DNA from: Bradyrhizobium sp. BR13661
GTDB lineage: Bacteria > Pseudomonadota > Alphaproteobacteria > Rhizobiales > Xanthobacteraceae
Assembly (NCBI RefSeq): GCF_029892425.1
Contig: NZ_JARXWB010000005.1
Span: 62,001 to 126,000 of the forward strand
DNA: 64,000 bases
Direction: 5' to 3'
Shown: piece by piece, positions 47,201 to 52,699 of the stretch
Position numbering within the stretch: position 1 is the stretch's first letter
Layout: each line of letters begins with the position of its first letter
Notes under the pieces: model-generated
The model's input: the letters and a program-made list of their open reading frames with translations, nothing else
Told to the model about the DNA's origin: nothing
Database searches by the model: none
Translations under genes and position numbers: made by a program

Positions 47201-47773
47201 GCTCGGATCCGTGACCCGGTTCAGCACCGTCCAGTTCGACGCTTGCCCGTTGAAATCGAGAGTAGTGTTGCGGCCGACATTGAACGTCTGCCAATTCAGG
47301 ATCGCGTTCTGTTGGGTCTGCGTGATATCGACATAGGTGCGCCCGTCCTTTTTGGACGTGACAGGCGCGTCGGCATTTTTCCACAGGGTCGTATCTGCCA
47401 CTTTCCCGTTGACGATCGCACCCGCTGCCGGGTTGAGACCGCCGATCGCGAGCCCGTCCGGAACCGAGGTCGGCGCCCTCTGCGCCGCAGCAGCTGCCGC
47501 GGCCTGAGCGGCGAGCTGGGCCCGCAGCGCCTGCGCACCCTGCGTCAGCGATCGCTGGGCCTGCAACCCGGCCATCGAGGCCTGGATCGCGGCCGCCTGC
47601 TGAGCCGCCTGCGTGGCGGCGACGGCCGACGGGGCGCCAATGCTGTTCAGGTTCCGCGCCTCGGCCACGGCACCAGACGCCACCAACGCGAGAACGCTGA
47701 CACTGCCGAGCAGCATCTGCTCGCGAAAGCGGTGCGACCGGTAGTGCGGGACGAGAGTGCCATTCGCGGCCAT
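35210..47773 (-). CDS. Giant TpsA exoprotein, filamentous-haemagglutinin family (4187 aa)
   Basis: Residues 1-40 are an extended signal peptide; 45-100 a long Ala/Gln-rich helix (AATQAAQQAAAIQASMAGLQ). The TPS secretion domain at about 101-330 has NWQTFNVGRNTTLDFNG and GGVYIINANGIIFGGSSQIN. More than 3,600 residues of Gly/Ser/Thr/Asn/Val-rich right-handed beta-helix follow. Near 4015-4110, SSNADLDAGRGAKTTASQPP through RGIVNFGSAGVRAPHIEV resembles DUF3739. AAGGA lies 6 nt before the ATG. The protein should be secreted by the TpsB encoded 6.5 kb downstream and act as a surface fibre or adhesin. The eight Cys I found occur as four close pairs. Confidence 0.93.
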   Translation of the reverse strand: MAANGTLVPHYRSHRFREQMLLGSVSVLALVASGAVAEARNLNSIGAPSAVAATQAAQQAAAIQASMAGLQAQRSLTQGAQALRAQLAAQAAAAAAAQRAPTSVPDGLAIGGLNPAAGAIVNGKVADTTLWKNADAPVTSKKDGRTYVDITQTQQNAILNWQTFNVGRNTTLDFNGQASNWTVLNRVTDPSLAPSQILGQIKANGGVYIINANGIIFGGSSQINIGSLIASDLDVGARGSNRTARDNFFLSTGIANTTTQSFSTTLPEDAVPTGSGVRVDAGATIATNPNPSAPGFVYLFGVNVANHGSIIAPGNEVALISGQEITATAGSYINGTIPKSVLTSAGFRGTGFQIQQYATAYNPATGAPAGTSPFRPGTGLVSNDGLIVAPQAAVVMMGDRISMDALHDAAGNVILDPATGNRVGGVIYAPTSISRNSMVLMDAATSVTMNGTIYVPPLENGETLSGGSSGSSVQDFTPAFVEMSGQLSVTLGAGALVSAPSAVVSLNAFATNPAYNGNVNSQIPPSLSGSQGIVMSGPATVDGIAQAGATIDVAGLQDVQLPASYNFISIQPRGIDFADEPLQRSGVLYGKTLWIDIRASGKNSNGSTWCGTPVANACGYADAVPRSIDQLMTKGGSVSFKTDINSATPTAVTLQSGSVVNVAGGYEELLAGIVPTTVLLGSDGHLYDIAHASPDLTYTGIVGQFTVNHAHWGVTETWTFFQTRSVQAGYLQGSDAGSISFTAVNPQFQAGTLIFGAVTGARQAAAGTAPSQGTLSVTTPSSVVVTGQSGGTSSTNFTSTSQLSPTTLSADQLSSYGLSGLSITANDLFVTSDSTLNLAAGGSFSVVVPGAIDIAGTVSAAGGNISLVTDRNLFTNAPHGNPFGTWVSTPQTASGKADIFVEGTLDASGRWVNDSGRLGTGLVGPGFINGGSISITTNNSSTRQQVDTTGNIVLASASQLDVSSGGYISPQGKAKTASPGVMAGSGGSISLELYQGNPWGGEPDSPIPGDPLNPHSGAISTLQLNGSLRAYGFQNNGTLTLAAPQTIQIGGQPDSDGQPAGGGLYLPASFFNSGGFGAYVIESASSGHPGVTENITIAAGTSLRLEQQNLSSIASYISVPTGTKIASVPNGNGFAPLFPLETLADDLRTPVNLTLASNNIALGAGASVVTDARANIALYGTPGVASPSLGVDTTTQTTAQSVLLLGQIVDHGGAVSVYSQQTWLGPNALIDLSGTVIANSSFGNTGITNGVSATLLSGGTFTVEAFPQTSIAADSTGTLTGTYLVAQQGAVVDVSGISATIQAKDATGRGASPVSMWSDAGTVSVDVGAFVWGGTFTAVGGRSPVTGQGNPSANGGTLMLGGSNVTLQQSSANLTAALASLATPASAGDLTSLASLGSGQLAPFTGQIVATVDRLGAFDNVFLYSGYSVGGPGHIFTDLTDKTFGFKAPTFLNLTISGALDWNVTNRLQIAASSITLDGNTPGSSTVLSAPYVLFTGGGGTSTVATNPAGSLVVDAMNIDVEGAAFSNFGQVTLGGSPNPGNANRYTTADIRLSTPKVANGISQIVGQTAVVVYPSTFSGSLAASGNLTLSAERIYPVSAVNFTIQAPGTVTFTAPAGSAPQTPLSAGGSIKVLAPNIVQDGNLFAPLGTITLGGSGTQQVTLGAGSLTSVSLDNTVVPYGTTQDGINWYYNNSLAPLTQLPGKAVTLSGTNVSVGVGSTTNLSGGGDVVAGEFVAGTGGTRDTLATASGQPTVYALLPSRNDPVAALDINFTAALSASQAGDPYPLAGTQITISGGGGIPAGTYTLYPGHYAILPGALRVVDYGSNLGRNIVSGTTLQDGTVLVSGNYTQSTNAATRSAGSELFAIQTGSVWRQYSEYNVTSGNSYFPKHSSTTTPSPLPIDAGRLGVVAQQQILLSGTVLTQPGTDSSGNVGRGGQLDVSGSQVAVVNGTGNAPAGYVGLDVNELNAFNFESILIGGQRSDQANGTTTITPTASSVVIDTGGVAFTAPEILLVAGATPPQTQTVNQSFSIAGGTFTTNFQVSTTGGGQVVVKSGSVIDTVSGVQSSYGRNYVYANPASAAATSAQAIATALGGTLDSTGTHITGANIFSFFTGSGTPLSNVSLPLYSGGLGAVFMATSNPKNTITGPTGTSTPALTIDFADISAGPVIGSLTLPAGNTSNVTIEAGTRVSTTTLSLQASGPSNAIALNKPVNGAAAAVIQAKQLNLTAQTIGLGNGATGALALSADTLQTTLASVQGLTLKAYNGNIAFASGVAFAPTLQNLTLDAPALLGSGADVNISAGASVTLVNHSAIAGAASVPSTGGTLTIEAAEIDLGGGVQTIGGFSQVNWTASKQILLAGSGAMTLGGSGAAPVNLSMTTPDLLVGGATASGTGSQFILTTLGNVSIARPAGASANPGSSSQIGGNFALKAASIDVSGTIQAQAGTLGLEATTGDLTLENGAWIAAGGYAKTLVDATQYVAGGKVSLQADLGNVVTMAASTIDVSQPVGGQGYGGVINVTATAGSAKLSGQLLAAGYAGNPQGGVASRGGSFNLFSNGAIELDPLADLLFAGGVTGGISVRTQTGNLQLSAGHTLRANTVTLTADDITWTSSVQNGQVIIGGLIETGCTVTYCNGQAGGQVGLYGSNAVVLQSTASIVASTKQAGQLGGDIKLGTGWNASGYIDLQSGAKMDVSGVGNGGNGGTVYLRAPLVTGHAYQEGTVKILGLDANITGARKFSLEDYATVSTESGVGLPNVSWNGVLDPANNPAFTNAVAQFVQGTLTGLDSAGKVVSYGFNGAVAQLTQSKIFADLQNNKNNQGAAVEFLPGVELVNTSTAVNSGNITIASNWNLAAGTAVKLQGSGITKTYDPATSAVNFEYRYVANFGTQSQPQFRIEPGVLTLRAAGNINVNASISDGFFQFGNYNDKNYVANVANYLKNQGNRGIDPIGNNPNNTGYLYYLNNYTAVPVAPYDPTANISSPTSQQLAGADLFPHQLNVCVNCNGAIASSPPVTPDSKVQIVQVTNPASWSYTFTAGAAARYTNGAVAISANPNAMVPLASIDTGHFPGSGDVVVSGHTSYTQQVYASGNQTGTTTVALPTMIRTGTGSITVSAARDILLSDQTAPGVIYSAGVNTALPASPGYYLDGSGNVVAANPNGFLAPQVLAYSQFSNSNALSNGYAAVYGPPTAAAFPTEGGDVTMVAQRDIIRTGNPTETVTASIAGTRTVSDYQYFFPWLLADAAITPIGSANDAPNVSLLGAGVFAPFGTAIASQSAWWIQYGSFQQGILSAGGNVSVTAGRDLIDVSVSLPTTGYASGGLASVGSGVLNTPVMTVNGSGNMVVQAGRNILGGSFYEGSGTATIVAGGSVGPNGNLATKTGTLQDLPVLAVDSGQITLTAGGSVSIGGVINPAELHFQTTSYANPGNSGAAALLPIFMDTYGPDSAVNVVAIGGNINIALSQTATISSKIAFQGSIYETNFPASFSAIALNGDITTNGLTGAKNNGLVLSGSPNGTFQLLAEGNIDLTGGVSPTLPGGAHNLDSNFPTISAGPSLLDQAFDPYQPNNGAPYDPKDGATGAFSQAYLAQGKNASTAKIYAVTGSITGAGPININRPTKVQAGLDIVDLNLTVENIAASDVSSVIAGRDISYTGFHNLGGMQVAGPGFFLVEAGRNLGPFLPVNFDTAASAKVQEGITSVGNAGSIPVGNQWVQGSPGMYNPALLGPFTAAVKNRNPKLYKPGVDIVGADIIALFGVGNRVNYQGVIDTYIDPANATNVAHNYMAELTTFLCSTGALNCSTGVPAAADVFAKFLNEPTALQHVFIDQVFTAELKNIGNTSSSLYQYYQGNPTLYSQTQKAALLDGYIMINTLFPAASGYTNNLGGSLQPVGSGLASALGQANSSGKYAVNVLSLIQTVDLNGAAANFAKEVPTLVQTGDLNLLHATIQTDLGGNVSLLGPGGNVLVGSLAVEPNSNLKLNNLGILTLAGGDINTFSDGNVLVNTSRIFTEQGGDISMWSSNADLDAGRGAKTTASQPPLQVVFDADDYQTTDPAGLVTGAGIGVLQTTSNSADSNLYLLAPRGIVNFGSAGVRAPHIEVVAPVVLNSDNFQAKSVTGIPTVTAPNVGALTAASNTAGAASKTAETPTASKPEGTASVFVVQVLSYGDGQDATGASGDSNVKKNNQGNGAQ

Positions 47774-48125
47774 AGCAAGTCCTTTTCCAGACAGAACAAA
47801 ATCCGGAGCAATCGCAGGAGATCACGCGAAGAGCGTCGCGCGTCTTCTCCCCCGATCGATCCGGACTTGGTCGGCACTGCCCTGGATATCATCGGCAGGC
47901 ATAATACCGTTAACAAAGCGTTTAGCGGCATTACCTGACGGCTATATGTCAATTTTATAGTGTTATCGCATACTGTTAATCGACCCGTAGCGTTACTTGG
48001 GGAGCCGGACGGGCGATCTGCCGAGGGCGGCAAGTGTCACGGCGGGATGTTCCATCACCGAGCCTCACCGCTCCCACGTGAATGTGAACGATATCGCCCC
48101 GTCGCGGCGGCGCGTTGCTGCTCCC
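47774..48125. promoter_or_regulatory. Upstream region of tpsA
   Basis: About 350 bp with no gene. The part at 47,900-47,990 is unusually AT-rich (several TTAAC/GTTAA and TATAA-like strings on both strands). GATATCAT lies at 47885-47892. A promoter for tpsA is expected here, but no -35/-10 pair with good spacing stands out. Confidence 0.5.
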
Positions 48126-48158
48126 AAAAAAAAGTGCACCCGGCGTGACCGGGTGCAC
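48126..48158 (-). terminator. Rho-independent terminator of the PstS-like gene
   Basis: GTGCACCCGG (48134-48143) and CCGGGTGCAC (48149-48158) form a perfect 10-bp stem with a 5-nt loop. On the minus strand it is followed by eight T (48126-48133). A textbook intrinsic terminator. Confidence 0.9.
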
Positions 48159-48174
48159 CAGCAGTGGCAGGTAT

Positions 48175-48200
48175 CAACTGCCAGCCGAGGCTGGCAGTTG
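48175..48200 (-). terminator. Second perfect hairpin before the terminator
   Basis: CAACTGCCAGCC (48175-48186) pairs with GGCTGGCAGTTG (48189-48200), a 12-bp perfect inverted repeat with almost no loop, 13 nt past the stop and 16 nt before the T-tailed terminator. It could protect the mRNA 3' end. Confidence 0.6.
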
Positions 48201-48213
48201 ATGAGACGCGTTG

Positions 48214-49812
48214 TTACGCGCCCGGCGAAACGGCGCTGCAGGCACCGGTGCCGGCAACGTTCATCGCCGACGAACCGGACGACAGCAGGGTCACCGCGGC
48301 GTTGTACCAGTTCGAGAGGCTGGTCTGGCTGATCGGCGCGAAGCCTTGGCCCGACATAATCGCGGCAGCCGAAGCGTCCGTGTAGTGGTAGGTCAGGTAG
48401 CTAAAGATGGTCTCCAGGTTGTTCGAGTCCGCCAGACCCGGAGTGTTGGTGTTCTTGAAGCACTGATAGAAGTCGAAGTAGGTGAAGCCGACCAACGGAT
48501 AGGCATTGATCGACACCGGGTTCGGATTGGTGGTCTGGAGGCTCCAGTTGAGCGTGTTGGTGATGTCGTTCGCCTCCGAGACGATCGGCGGGAAGAACGG
48601 CACAGACGTGTCCATCGCGGCCGTCACGGTCGCGGAGGTCGGCGGGACGAACGCCAGAACGCCAGGAGCACCCGAATTGGCGATCGTGTAGGAGTTCTGG
48701 AGGTTCGCGTTCTTCGGACCGGTCGGAACGACCGGCTGGGTGTAGTCCGTCGTCGAGTAGCCGATCGCGCCGGTCGTGGCTTGGATCGCAGCGACAACGC
48801 CCGAGTTGCCGCTCGCGGTCGCGAAGGTGCCACCACCCGGGTTGGAGATCGTGGCGCCGCACTGGTCGGTGCCGAGATCAGGCCAGTTCATGACGGTGCT
48901 GGCGCCGACGGAAGCCGCGCTGAGCGGAGCGGTCGCGTTACAGACCGAAGTGCCGACGCCGCGGTCGGTCCAGGGGAACTGATACGACGCGACGTGCGAG
49001 TCGGTCTCGCTGTTCGGGCCGGTCACGCCAACGCACTGCGTGATCAGGGCATTGGTGGTGATGAACGTGGTGCCGCTGCCATCGGTACGATGGACGACGG
49101 TGATCGAGCCGGTGCCGAGGGTGGTGCCGCCGTTAAGCGCGGTCAGGATCGGGTTGTTCCACTTGGTGATGTGGCCCGAGAAGATGCCGCAGAGAGCCTG
49201 ACGCGACAGATTGAGGCCGCTGCTGCCGCCGGTGGGGGTGGGGTTGGCAATGGTCAAACCGGTGCTGTTGAACGAGATCGTGGCAGCGCCAGCGAACGCC
49301 GGGAACTCCAGGATCTTGCCGTACTTGCTGGGGCCGCTGATGGCATTGTACTTGGCCACGTCCGAGGCCAGCCACGGATCGTCGCTGCCGGCGAACTGCA
49401 GGGCCGGATAGCCGTAGGTCGAGAAGAAGGTTGACGTGAACGGGACGGTGTTAGCGGCGCCCGGCGTCTTGATGCCCGTGCTGGTGTTGGTCGAGCCGTC
49501 GTGGTTGGCGAGGCCCTGCTTGCCGCCGCCCGAACCGACGGGAGCGAACAGGATCTGCGCGGTCCGGCCGCTGGCGTCGCCCGTAGCGCTCGGGCAGAGC
49601 GACGAGACCGGCTGCACGACGATGCCGGCATCGATCGTATGGTCGGAGCCGACGCCGTCAACCGGAATGCCCCAGCAATCCATCAGCAGGCGATAGGTCG
49701 GAGCGGCAAAGGTCGAGCCGGCACCGAAAACCTGCTGGGCGTTTGCACCGCCGGTCAGGCCGAAGCAGCCGAGGGCGACGCCCGCCAGCATGCAAGATTT
49801 GAGAGTCCGCAT
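48214..49812 (-). CDS. Orphan PstS-like periplasmic/secreted substrate-binding protein
   Basis: A 532-residue exported protein (signal MRTLKSCMLAGVALGCFGLT, cleavage near ANA). QQVFGAGSTFAAPTYRLLMDCW, LCGIFSGHITKWNNP and TVVHRTDGSGTTFITTNAL are the phosphate-contact motifs of PstS-type proteins. It is about 200 residues longer than typical PstS, with Gly/Ser/Thr/Asn-rich insertions, and no pstCAB genes are nearby. GGAG 13 nt upstream fits the ATG at 49812 only loosely; ATG 49827 is an alternative. It could be a phosphate scavenger, or a secreted binding protein unrelated to transport. It has its own terminator pair. Confidence 0.8.
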   Translation of the reverse strand: MRTLKSCMLAGVALGCFGLTGGANAQQVFGAGSTFAAPTYRLLMDCWGIPVDGVGSDHTIDAGIVVQPVSSLCPSATGDASGRTAQILFAPVGSGGGKQGLANHDGSTNTSTGIKTPGAANTVPFTSTFFSTYGYPALQFAGSDDPWLASDVAKYNAISGPSKYGKILEFPAFAGAATISFNSTGLTIANPTPTGGSSGLNLSRQALCGIFSGHITKWNNPILTALNGGTTLGTGSITVVHRTDGSGTTFITTNALITQCVGVTGPNSETDSHVASYQFPWTDRGVGTSVCNATAPLSAASVGASTVMNWPDLGTDQCGATISNPGGGTFATASGNSGVVAAIQATTGAIGYSTTDYTQPVVPTGPKNANLQNSYTIANSGAPGVLAFVPPTSATVTAAMDTSVPFFPPIVSEANDITNTLNWSLQTTNPNPVSINAYPLVGFTYFDFYQCFKNTNTPGLADSNNLETIFSYLTYHYTDASAAAIMSGQGFAPISQTSLSNWYNAAVTLLSSGSSAMNVAGTGACSAVSPGA

Positions 49813-50455
49813 ATCCAAATTCTCCATGGATTTTATAACGCCCCCGAAACACGTCGTCCTGATCGACAACTTGTGTAGGGTGCGCGGACCCTAGGCGGGA
49901 CTTATGATGCTTTGTCCTTTGTTTTGTGAATTTATGATAAAAATCACATAACATCACGCGACACGAAATTCTCGCGCGCGCGAATGCAAAAAATCCCTGT
50001 TGATAACGGGCCGATTGATCGCATGGTCATCGTCAACGCAACGCACCAACATAATGTCGGCACACGCATATCATATTCGTCGCATTGCGCTTCCTGCGAT
50101 GATCTACGCGACGCCGGCACGGCAAACCTCCGGCAATCGACTCCGCTGCGGCTCGCGGCCCGCAGGAGTTGATCGAGATGAAGCTCTCCGTCCCCGATCA
50201 CAGCGGCATCGCGAAAGCGCACGAAGCGTTATGATAAGTCGGCCGATCACTGCGGCCGTGCTTGCCGCGGAATCAGACACAACGCACGTCACAGCCCTGA
50301 AACATTGATTTGTTTGGATATCATCGCCGGATCACAATGAGCGCCTTCAAAATGACTGCCATTGAATAGCTATCATTTGTCACGCGCCGTGTAAGTATCC
50401 AGTGTTTCTAATATCATAGGCCGGGCGCCACGCGGTGTCCTGAAAAGGTGGGTCG
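49813..50455. other. Divergent intergenic region before the exopolysaccharide operon
   Basis: 643 bp with no convincing gene. TAGGGT (49876-49881) and ACCCTA (49888-49893) form a hairpin in the leader of the PstS-like gene; next to it is an AT-rich stretch (about 49,900-49,960). Near the operon end, GATATCAT (50317-50324) and ATATCAT (50411-50417) lie upstream of the start at 50456. Confidence 0.55.
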
Positions 50456-51553
50456 ATGGGAGACCAGGCTGTTGGCGTCCAGACGGTATCCGCGGAGACC
50501 CTGCGAACCGTATCTGATATCTGGACCCGTGCACTCGGCCCGAAGGGCCGTGGCGAAAATGCGAGCCTCCTTCATATCGGCGTCGGCACGAAACGGATTT
50601 TGCGTCTCCTGGACGAGATCGAGTCTGCCTTTGGCGTGAAATTGCCGATCGGCGTTGCCCTGAAACTCGGAACAGTCGAGGCGCTTGCCGATGCCATCAA
50701 GGCTCGCCGCTGGCCGGGGCCGTCGCCGCTCGTACTATTGAAGGATGGAAGCGACGACCATCCGCCGCTCTATCTCATCGCGGGAGCGTGGGGGATCATC
50801 CTCGAAACCTGTAACCTGGCCTTGGCGATCGATCACCCAGGCAAGACCTGGGGCCTCCAGCCGCCTGGCTTCGACGGCGACGAGGCCTCGCTTGATTCCA
50901 TTCAGGCTTTGGCTTCCCACTACGTTGAGCACACGTCCCGGATGAATGATCATCCGGTCAACGTGATCGGGTTCTCGTTCGGAGGACTGATCGCGCTTGA
51001 GATGGGACGCCTGCTTCATGATCAAAATCGCAGGACCGGACTGATCGGACTGATCGATACCCCTCTCGCCGAAAGGCGCTGGCCGTTCGCGAAGCGGGCT
51101 CGCTATCTGTGGGCACGCAGCACTGCGAGATTGCGTGGGCTCATTAATGTTCATGGCGAAAGACGGGCGGATGCGATCCGGAATATCTTGCGCCCCCTCC
51201 GAAATCGAATCCTCGGCGCAGTTTTCAATCGTCCGGTGTTTGCAAGTGCCTATCAGCCGACCCTCGATGTCAGGTTAAAGGCCGTGCTGGATCGCATTAT
51301 CGTAGCGAACGAGAAGTACATCCCAACGGCGATCGATGTTCCAATAGTCCTGTTCAAGGCAAAACCGGATTCCAGTGACCTCGTCGATGCGGAAGAAATC
51401 TGGCGACCATACATTCGGGCGCTCGATGTGATCGAAGTTGAAGGTCGTCATGGAAACATGATCCGGCCGCCACTGGTGAAGGGCCTCGCCGCGGCCGTCG
51501 CAGGCCGCCTGAACGAGCCGGCCGAAAGGACGGTTCGATCTGCGTCAGTGTAA
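50456..51553 (+). CDS. Carrier-protein-like/thioesterase didomain protein
   Basis: 365 residues. Residues about 15-85 resemble a peptidyl/acyl carrier domain (IWTRALGPKG, RILRLLDEIESAFGVKLPI, TVEALADAI), but the usual GGDS phosphopantetheine site reads GVGTK, so the Ser is missing. Residues about 95-350 are a type I thioesterase/alpha-beta hydrolase: NVIGFSFGG holds the nucleophile Ser, and EGRHGNM near the end the His. No synthetase is present. As first gene of the exopolysaccharide operon it may transfer or remove acyl groups. AAGG lies 7 nt before the ATG. Confidence 0.8.
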   Translation: MGDQAVGVQTVSAETLRTVSDIWTRALGPKGRGENASLLHIGVGTKRILRLLDEIESAFGVKLPIGVALKLGTVEALADAIKARRWPGPSPLVLLKDGSDDHPPLYLIAGAWGIILETCNLALAIDHPGKTWGLQPPGFDGDEASLDSIQALASHYVEHTSRMNDHPVNVIGFSFGGLIALEMGRLLHDQNRRTGLIGLIDTPLAERRWPFAKRARYLWARSTARLRGLINVHGERRADAIRNILRPLRNRILGAVFNRPVFASAYQPTLDVRLKAVLDRIIVANEKYIPTAIDVPIVLFKAKPDSSDLVDAEEIWRPYIRALDVIEVEGRHGNMIRPPLVKGLAAAVAGRLNEPAERTVRSASV

Positions 51554-51730
51554 CAAGCGGTGTGTTCATGAATCCTTCTTTCTTGCATCACAGTCACGTT
51601 GCACTCGTTTCGTTTAAGTTGGCGCGAGACCGGCCCGGAACCTAAGGGAGCGGCACGACGCATTGGCCTCCAGTTTCAAGGGGTTGAGGTGGCAAATGTC
51701 GGCGAAACTAACGCTATGTGTGGGGTAGAG

Positions 51731-52699
51731 ATGAACGTTTCGATATCGCGGACTTATGTCGCAAGTCGTCACATGATTGCAGTCGCTCTCTCGACCGCGG
51801 CAATCGTTTCGGCGCCAGCTTCGATCCGCGGGCAAACTCTCGCAACAGATCCCCTTCAGGCCCAGATCGTGGCGCTCGACCCGGTGTTAACGCAAACCAA
51901 GAGCGATCCCGTCATCGCGAAGGTCGATAACGTTGAAATCCATCAGAGCGACCTCGCGTTGGCCGAGGAATTCCTCAGCAGGGGCCAGCCGCGAGAGGAG
52001 AAGGCCAAACGCGAGAATCTGCTGCATTTTCTGACAGACATGGTCATCATGTCCAATGCGGCCCAGAAGCGCAACGTCGCTGACGAGGCGGATATGCAGC
52101 GCATTCAGCACCGCGTGGAATTCGCGCGCAAGAAGGCGCTGATGGATACGCTGCTGCAGAAGACCGCCAGTGCGGCAATTACGGATGAGGCCGTACGTGC
52201 GGCATATCGCGAAGTCGTGTCCAAGAACCCTGCCGAGACTGAACTCCGCCTGCGCAGCATCGTATTCCTTTTCAAGGACGAGGCGGGAGCCAAGGCTGCC
52301 GAGGGCAAGGCCAAAGCTGCGTACGAGCGTATTGCCCATGGCGAGGACTTCATTGCCGTGGCCGGCGAGACTTCCGAGAGCCCAGCCGGCAAGCAGAATG
52401 GAGGAGATCTCGGCTATTTGACACGAGCCACGATGGGTCAGGAATTCGCCGACGCAGCCTTCGCCCTCAATAGCGGCGGCGTCTCCCATCCGGTGAAGAC
52501 GCAGTTCGGCTGGTTTATCCTCAAAGTTGAGGACAAGCGAACGCGCGAGCCGATCTCGTTTGAAGCTGTGCGGGACAAGCTCGAGACGATGATCGCCCGC
52601 AAAGCGGAGTTGCAGCTCATCTCCGATCTGCGCTCAGAGGCAAAGATCGAGATCCTGGACACGCCTGGCACTCAAGCGCCGACCGAAGCAGCGAAGTAG
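51731..52699 (+). CDS. Exopolysaccharide-linked PpiC-type peptidyl-prolyl isomerase
   Basis: A 322-residue protein with a signal peptide and a SurA-like N-terminal region (VIAKVDNVEIHQSDLALAEEF). The parvulin domain at about 175-275 has LRLRSIVFLFKDEAGAKAAEG, QNGGDLGYLTRATMGQEFADAAFAL and TQFGWFILKVEDKR. Similar PpiC proteins (EpsD type) occur in exopolysaccharide clusters. It probably folds an envelope component such as the Wza channel. GGGGTAGAG precedes the ATG at 51731. The next gene overlaps its stop by 1 nt. Confidence 0.87.
   Translation: MNVSISRTYVASRHMIAVALSTAAIVSAPASIRGQTLATDPLQAQIVALDPVLTQTKSDPVIAKVDNVEIHQSDLALAEEFLSRGQPREEKAKRENLLHFLTDMVIMSNAAQKRNVADEADMQRIQHRVEFARKKALMDTLLQKTASAAITDEAVRAAYREVVSKNPAETELRLRSIVFLFKDEAGAKAAEGKAKAAYERIAHGEDFIAVAGETSESPAGKQNGGDLGYLTRATMGQEFADAAFALNSGGVSHPVKTQFGWFILKVEDKRTREPISFEAVRDKLETMIARKAELQLISDLRSEAKIEILDTPGTQAPTEAAK

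Noticed and set aside
35951..47938. Long plus-strand open frames (up to 514 codons) antisense to the giant exoprotein gene
   Set aside because: They mirror a highly biased, Gly/Ser/Thr/Asn-rich gene; their products are Arg/His/Asp-rich without domains or RBS, as expected for antisense shadows in GC-rich DNA.
48211..49434. 407-codon plus-strand frame opposite the PstS-like gene
   Set aside because: Antisense shadow; the minus strand has signal peptide, PstS motifs and terminator.
50000..50308. 102-codon plus-strand frame in the intergenic region
   Set aside because: No RBS, composition not protein-like, no signal peptide or domain.
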